Shown here: piece after piece, positions 6,796 through 10,289 of the stretch
How the letters are laid out: every line of letters starts with the position of its first letter
Position numbering within the stretch: the stretch's first letter is position 1
Source of the DNA: Erysipelotrichaceae bacterium UBA6182
GTDB taxonomy: Bacteria > Bacillota_I > Bacilli_A > Erysipelotrichales > Erysipelotrichaceae
DNA: 10,289 nucleotides
Assembly: GCA_002422065.1 (NCBI GenBank)
Contig: DITO01000045.1
Location: 1-10,289, forward strand
Direction of reading: 5' to 3'
Notes under the pieces: generated by a model
Told to the model about the DNA's origin: nothing
Database searches by the model: none
The model's input: the letters and a program-made list of their open reading frames with translations, nothing else
Program-made: the position numbers and the translations under genes

Positions 6796-7928
6796 TCGTA
6801 TTTAATATCCCACCTATTGTTGGCAAAGAAGTGGAGTACATTCAAAAAGCTATATTGATAAATAAGAAATTATCAGGAGATGGGCCTTTTACCAAGTTGT
6901 GTAGTCAATGGATGGAAGAAAAATTCGAGTCAAGTAAAGTCTTATTAACAACTTCATGTACATCGGCATTAGAGATGTCTGCTATCCTCTGTGACATCAA
7001 AGAAGGGGATGAAGTCATCGCCCCATCATTTACCTTCGTATCTACAGTCAATGCCTTTGTGTTGCGTGGTGCTAAAATGGTTTTCATCGATATTCGTCCA
7101 GATACGATGAACATGGATGAAAGCTTGATCGAAGCAGCAATAACCGATAAGACGAAAGTCATCGTCGTTGTCCACTATGCTGGTGTCGCGTGTGAAATGG
7201 ATACAGTCATGGAGATTGCCCAGCGCCATTCCTTGAAAGTTGTGGAAGATGCGGCTCAAGGAGTTATGTCGACCTATAAAGGACAATTCCTAGGAACAAT
7301 CGGTGATTATGGTACTTATAGTTTCCATGAGACAAAAAATTACTCCTGTGGTGAAGGAGGTGCGCTACTTATACGTGATCATGAAAATATTGAGCGTGCT
7401 GAAATCATTCGTGAGAAAGGAACCAATCGATCTCGTTTTTTTAGAGGGCAAGTCGATAAGTATACATGGGTTGATATGGGGAGTTCCTATTTACCAAGTG
7501 AAATCAATGCGGCATATCTATCTGCTCAGTTGGAATCCGCTGATATAATCAATCAGAAACGTTTAAGTTTGTGGAATCGATACTGGAACGGACTCTTGGA
7601 TTTAAATGGCACTGTAATTGAATTACCGTATATCCCTGAACATTGTACTCACAACGGGCATATGTTTTATATTAAATGCAAAGATTTGGATGAACGCACT
7701 GAATTGATCCAGTATTTGAAAGAAAACGAAATCATGGCTGTGTTCCATTACATCCCACTCCATTCTGCAGAGGCTGGATTACGGTTTGGTCGCTTCGCAG
7801 GTGTTGACCGTTATACAACTGTAGAAAGTGAACGTTTATTGAGATTACCTCTGTTTTATGAGCTAGAATTAACGCAGGTAGATTACATTATCAAAAAACT
7901 ACATGAATTCTATAGTGAGAAGAGATGA
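6792..7928 (+). CDS. wecE: dTDP-4-amino-4,6-dideoxygalactose transaminase (WecE/RffA)
   Basis: This is a PLP-dependent sugar aminotransferase of the DegT/DnrJ/EryC1 family. It converts dTDP-4-keto-6-deoxy-D-glucose and glutamate to dTDP-4-amino-4,6-dideoxy-D-galactose. Its 378 residues compare with about 376 in E. coli WecE, and many blocks are nearly as I remember them there: RPDTMNMDESLIEAAITDKT, HYAGVACEMDT, REKGTNRSRFFRGQVDKYTW and IMAVFHYIPLH. The PLP lysine is Lys182 in SFHETKNY (177-184). Asp153 and Gln156 in VEDAAQG contact the cofactor. TSCTSALEM (54-62) is the phosphate-binding region. The start is fixed by GGAG at 6781-6784 and by the family-typical FN.PP N-terminus. It has ATGA overlaps with both neighbours. 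It is visibly richer in G+C than the membrane-protein genes around it; part of that follows from amino-acid content. RmlA and RmlB must supply the substrate from elsewhere in the genome. Confidence 0.96.
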   Translation: MIVFNIPPIVGKEVEYIQKAILINKKLSGDGPFTKLCSQWMEEKFESSKVLLTTSCTSALEMSAILCDIKEGDEVIAPSFTFVSTVNAFVLRGAKMVFIDIRPDTMNMDESLIEAAITDKTKVIVVVHYAGVACEMDTVMEIAQRHSLKVVEDAAQGVMSTYKGQFLGTIGDYGTYSFHETKNYSCGEGGALLIRDHENIERAEIIREKGTNRSRFFRGQVDKYTWVDMGSSYLPSEINAAYLSAQLESADIINQKRLSLWNRYWNGLLDLNGTVIELPYIPEHCTHNGHMFYIKCKDLDERTELIQYLKENEIMAVFHYIPLHSAEAGLRFGRFAGVDRYTTVESERLLRLPLFYELELTQVDYIIKKLHEFYSEKR

Positions 7929-10243
7929 AAGCTTTCGCGAAAAAATACGGTCTATATACAATCGGTTTGATTTTTATTCTTATGCTTTTTCTTCCATTTT
8001 TAAATCCTTATTATGGATACATCATCAAGTATGATTATTTTTGGCTGCACATACCTTATCATAATGCTTTTTTTAGCTTGGTTGATAAGGGTTTACCTTT
8101 TTGGTCGTGGGATTTCTTTCTTGGTGTAAACTTTTGGGGTTCAAAAAGTTTAAGTGTCGTTGGGGATGTTTTCGCATGGTTAACCTACTTCTTAAACAAA
8201 GGTATTAGTAATTTAACAATTTCGATGTCTTATACATTGATTTTGAAGTTTATTGTGGGATACACAGGATTCTATCTTTTATCTAAAACATTTACAAAAA
8301 AAAGTTGGATTCGTTTAGTCGTCTCATTGATTTATGTTTTTAGTGGGTGGAGTACAACTTTTATTGAGCAAACTTATTTCACTTCATTCTATATGTTGCT
8401 TCCATATATGTTTTGGGGTGTTGAACTTTATTTATCTAAGCAACATATTTTCATCTATATTATCTTTACAACTTTGGTTATCTTGTCTAATTTCTATTTC
8501 TTTTGGCCAGCTGCATTATTGTTGTTGATATACTGGATTTATCGATACTTATGCAACCATGAACAATTTATATTTAGTAACTTCTTCGTGCTATCGATGA
8601 AGATGCTTGGACTAACGTTAATTAGTCTTGGCCTTTCCTCTTTAGTGTGGCTCCCAGGGGTAATACATTTATCCTCATCAACACGTTTGGGCAATTTTCT
8701 AAATACATATAATCGATGGAATTTGATGAATATTTCAAGTTTTTTTGTATTTTCTTTCATTCCAGTTCTAAAATATCTCGATGGATTCTTAAAAGATAGT
8801 TGGTACTATTTTAATCAGATGGGTTTGTACTACGGTGCGATCTCAATTCTACTATTACCTCAAATATTCTATGTATTCAAGAATAGACGACTGAAAATCA
8901 TTAATGCTTCGACGGTAATACTGCTTTACTCACTTTTGCTTTCGCCTAAGATTGGTTTTATTTTTCACTTTACTTACAGTTTAAGGTACACATTCATTAT
9001 CTTGTTTATAGGTATAGTGATTCTAACCCAAGTTTTGGATCAAATCGAACGTATCAACATAAGGGCAGTGTTGGTTACTTTAGTTGCTATCTTATTAAGC
9101 TTCTTTAGTTTGATGTACTTGGCAATACCTTCGATATATCCTAATGGATTACCAAAAACTTTATTTGAAATGGATTTGATGTGGTTCAATATGTTCTGTC
9201 TAGTCGGCTATGGATTAATTCTAGTAATGTATAAATACAGTCAGAATAAAAAAAGGTTTAAACAGGTTTCAATTATAGGATTAACTTTATTGATTCTAGT
9301 AGAAATATTTATCCAAGGACAAGCGGCTTTAAAATCACAAGATGTTTTACAAGAGGATTATTCTCCACCATATGAATTGAGTGTCGATTATGATTCAGCT
9401 GTAAACTACATCAAATCAATCGATAGTGGTTTTTATCGAATCTATCAAAACAATGGTTATTTATCTAATATCAATCTCTTACATGACTACAAATCGATTT
9501 CAACCTATGATAGTGTGTTTCAATACTCATTAAGTGATTATCTGGACTGGGTTAGGCAGTATCCATATACAAACTGGGAGTTCCGCTTTAATGAACCGTC
9601 TTTCAATCGTTTGATGGGAGTTCGTTATGCCATTATAGATACAAGCATTGGTGAGAATTTCATGTCGAGTGATTGGTATACTGAAGAATTGCATCAATTT
9701 GGAGTATATCGTGTCTTGAAATACAAGACTGAAACAAGTTTGGCATTTACTTACAATGAAACTGACACTTATTCATCCATTCAGGCTTATATTGAAGAAG
9801 ATGAATCATCACCATTATATGAACTGGGTGATAAGCTCGATCAGACACTGTATATTAACGAAAGACATGATTTGAACGCATTAGAACGATACACTCAGTC
9901 GAATGATTATCAACGAAGCTTTTTTGAACCGAGTAGCTATAGTCAAAATTGGGTTGCCTTTGACATTCAGCTACCAACATCACAAATGTTGTTCTTTAGT
10001 ATCCCTTTTGATAAAGGATGGTCAGTGTATAATAATGGGAATAAACTTGATTTGATTTATGAAGTACAAGGTGGTTTCATAGGTTTAGCACTCGATCCTG
10101 GTCAAAACCATTTAGAATTCAAATTTATACCTCAAGGACTGGTGTTGGGTTCAGGACTTACGCTTTTAAGCGTTATTTTGTTTTGCTATATGTTATTTAA
10201 ACAGATTAAACTCAATCGCAATAAAATGATAAATTGTATCTAA
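7925..10243 (+). CDS. yfhO: YfhO-family polytopic membrane glycosyltransferase (GT-C)
   Basis: This 772-residue membrane protein is of the YfhO family. Members transfer sugars from undecaprenyl phosphate to cell-surface polymers such as lipoteichoic acid on the outer face of the membrane. One N-terminal helix (about 9-27) is followed by an outer loop with Asp37, the expected catalytic position, and PFWSWDFFLGVNFWG (58-72). VSLIYVFSGW (133-142) and LSNFYFFW (187-194) are family-typical. About a dozen helices follow. A beta-rich extracytoplasmic domain covers roughly residues 470-740, ending in IPFDKGWSVYNNG and GLALDPGQNHLEFKFIP, with a final helix. B. subtilis YfhO is about 860 residues, so this is a shorter form. 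In members I remember, a Gln sits four residues after the Asp; here it is Leu41. An ATGA overlap with wecE makes it the last gene of the operon and the likely external transferase for the lipid-linked sugar. The acceptor is unknown. Confidence 0.92.
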   Translation: MKAFAKKYGLYTIGLIFILMLFLPFLNPYYGYIIKYDYFWLHIPYHNAFFSLVDKGLPFWSWDFFLGVNFWGSKSLSVVGDVFAWLTYFLNKGISNLTISMSYTLILKFIVGYTGFYLLSKTFTKKSWIRLVVSLIYVFSGWSTTFIEQTYFTSFYMLLPYMFWGVELYLSKQHIFIYIIFTTLVILSNFYFFWPAALLLLIYWIYRYLCNHEQFIFSNFFVLSMKMLGLTLISLGLSSLVWLPGVIHLSSSTRLGNFLNTYNRWNLMNISSFFVFSFIPVLKYLDGFLKDSWYYFNQMGLYYGAISILLLPQIFYVFKNRRLKIINASTVILLYSLLLSPKIGFIFHFTYSLRYTFIILFIGIVILTQVLDQIERINIRAVLVTLVAILLSFFSLMYLAIPSIYPNGLPKTLFEMDLMWFNMFCLVGYGLILVMYKYSQNKKRFKQVSIIGLTLLILVEIFIQGQAALKSQDVLQEDYSPPYELSVDYDSAVNYIKSIDSGFYRIYQNNGYLSNINLLHDYKSISTYDSVFQYSLSDYLDWVRQYPYTNWEFRFNEPSFNRLMGVRYAIIDTSIGENFMSSDWYTEELHQFGVYRVLKYKTETSLAFTYNETDTYSSIQAYIEEDESSPLYELGDKLDQTLYINERHDLNALERYTQSNDYQRSFFEPSSYSQNWVAFDIQLPTSQMLFFSIPFDKGWSVYNNGNKLDLIYEVQGGFIGLALDPGQNHLEFKFIPQGLVLGSGLTLLSVILFCYMLFKQIKLNRNKMINCI

Positions 10244-10289
10244 ATCAGCCCTAATCTTGAGTTTTGCGCGAATTATTAAAGTAAATTCA

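Noticed and set aside
6905..7548. Other-frame open reading frames inside wecE on both strands
   Set aside because: wecE is recognised along its full length with intact PLP residues; the alternatives are shadows.
7925..10243. ArnT-type aminoarabinose transferase
   Set aside because: The C-terminal beta domain and the FSGW and NFYFFW segments are those of YfhO, not ArnT.
10244..10289. Operon-end terminator or next gene
   Set aside because: No stem-loop with a T-run, no ribosome binding site and no start codon context in the 46 bases available.
1..10289. Frequent ATCGAT and CGATCG words
   Set aside because: They occur in coding sequence as common Ile-Asp, Asp-Arg and Ser-Ile codon pairs and show no spacing or array pattern.

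Overview
The window is low-GC DNA that uses the standard code, with TGA as a normal stop. Its genes are tightly packed on the + strand, with purine-rich Shine-Dalgarno sites. This suggests a Gram-positive Bacillota-type organism. An Erysipelotrichia-like host is a guess from composition and gene content and cannot be proven from this window. No RNA genes, mobile elements or CRISPR arrays were seen.

Layout. (1) Positions 1-3653 hold two large polytopic membrane proteins that look like GT-C-type glycosyltransferases. The first is cut by the left edge of the window. (2) Positions 3757-4329 hold a left-handed beta-helix sugar acyltransferase of the VioB-like type. It is preceded by a 100-base gap with a perfect TATAAT box and a strong ribosome binding site. 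(3) After a 179-base gap with a candidate promoter, positions 4509-10243 form one compact run of six genes. Every junction in this run overlaps by 4 to 14 bases. The order is an ArnC/GtrB-like polyprenyl-phosphate glycosyltransferase, two four-helix SMR/EamA-type membrane proteins, a WecD-like GNAT acyltransferase, a WecE/RffA aminotransferase, and a YfhO-family membrane glycosyltransferase. The last 46 bases carry no recognisable gene or terminator.

How the genes may work together. WecE makes dTDP-4-amino-4,6-dideoxy-D-galactose (dTDP-Fuc4N) from the dTDP-4-keto-6-deoxyglucose supplied by RmlA/RmlB, which are not in this window. The WecD-like enzyme N-acylates it, giving dTDP-Fuc4NAc in the known case. 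In enterobacteria this sugar feeds enterobacterial common antigen through WecF. Here there is no WecF. Instead the neighbours match the three-part logic of external glycosylation: a GT2 that loads a sugar onto undecaprenyl phosphate, a paired small flippase, and a GT-C enzyme (YfhO) that transfers the sugar outside the membrane. The gene logic parallels the Gram-negative Arn lipid A pathway (ArnB, ArnC, ArnE/F, ArnT), but uses an ECA sugar and a Gram-positive YfhO transferase. The main inference is a self-contained system for decorating a surface polymer with Fuc4NAc or a related acylated amino sugar. The acceptor is unknown.
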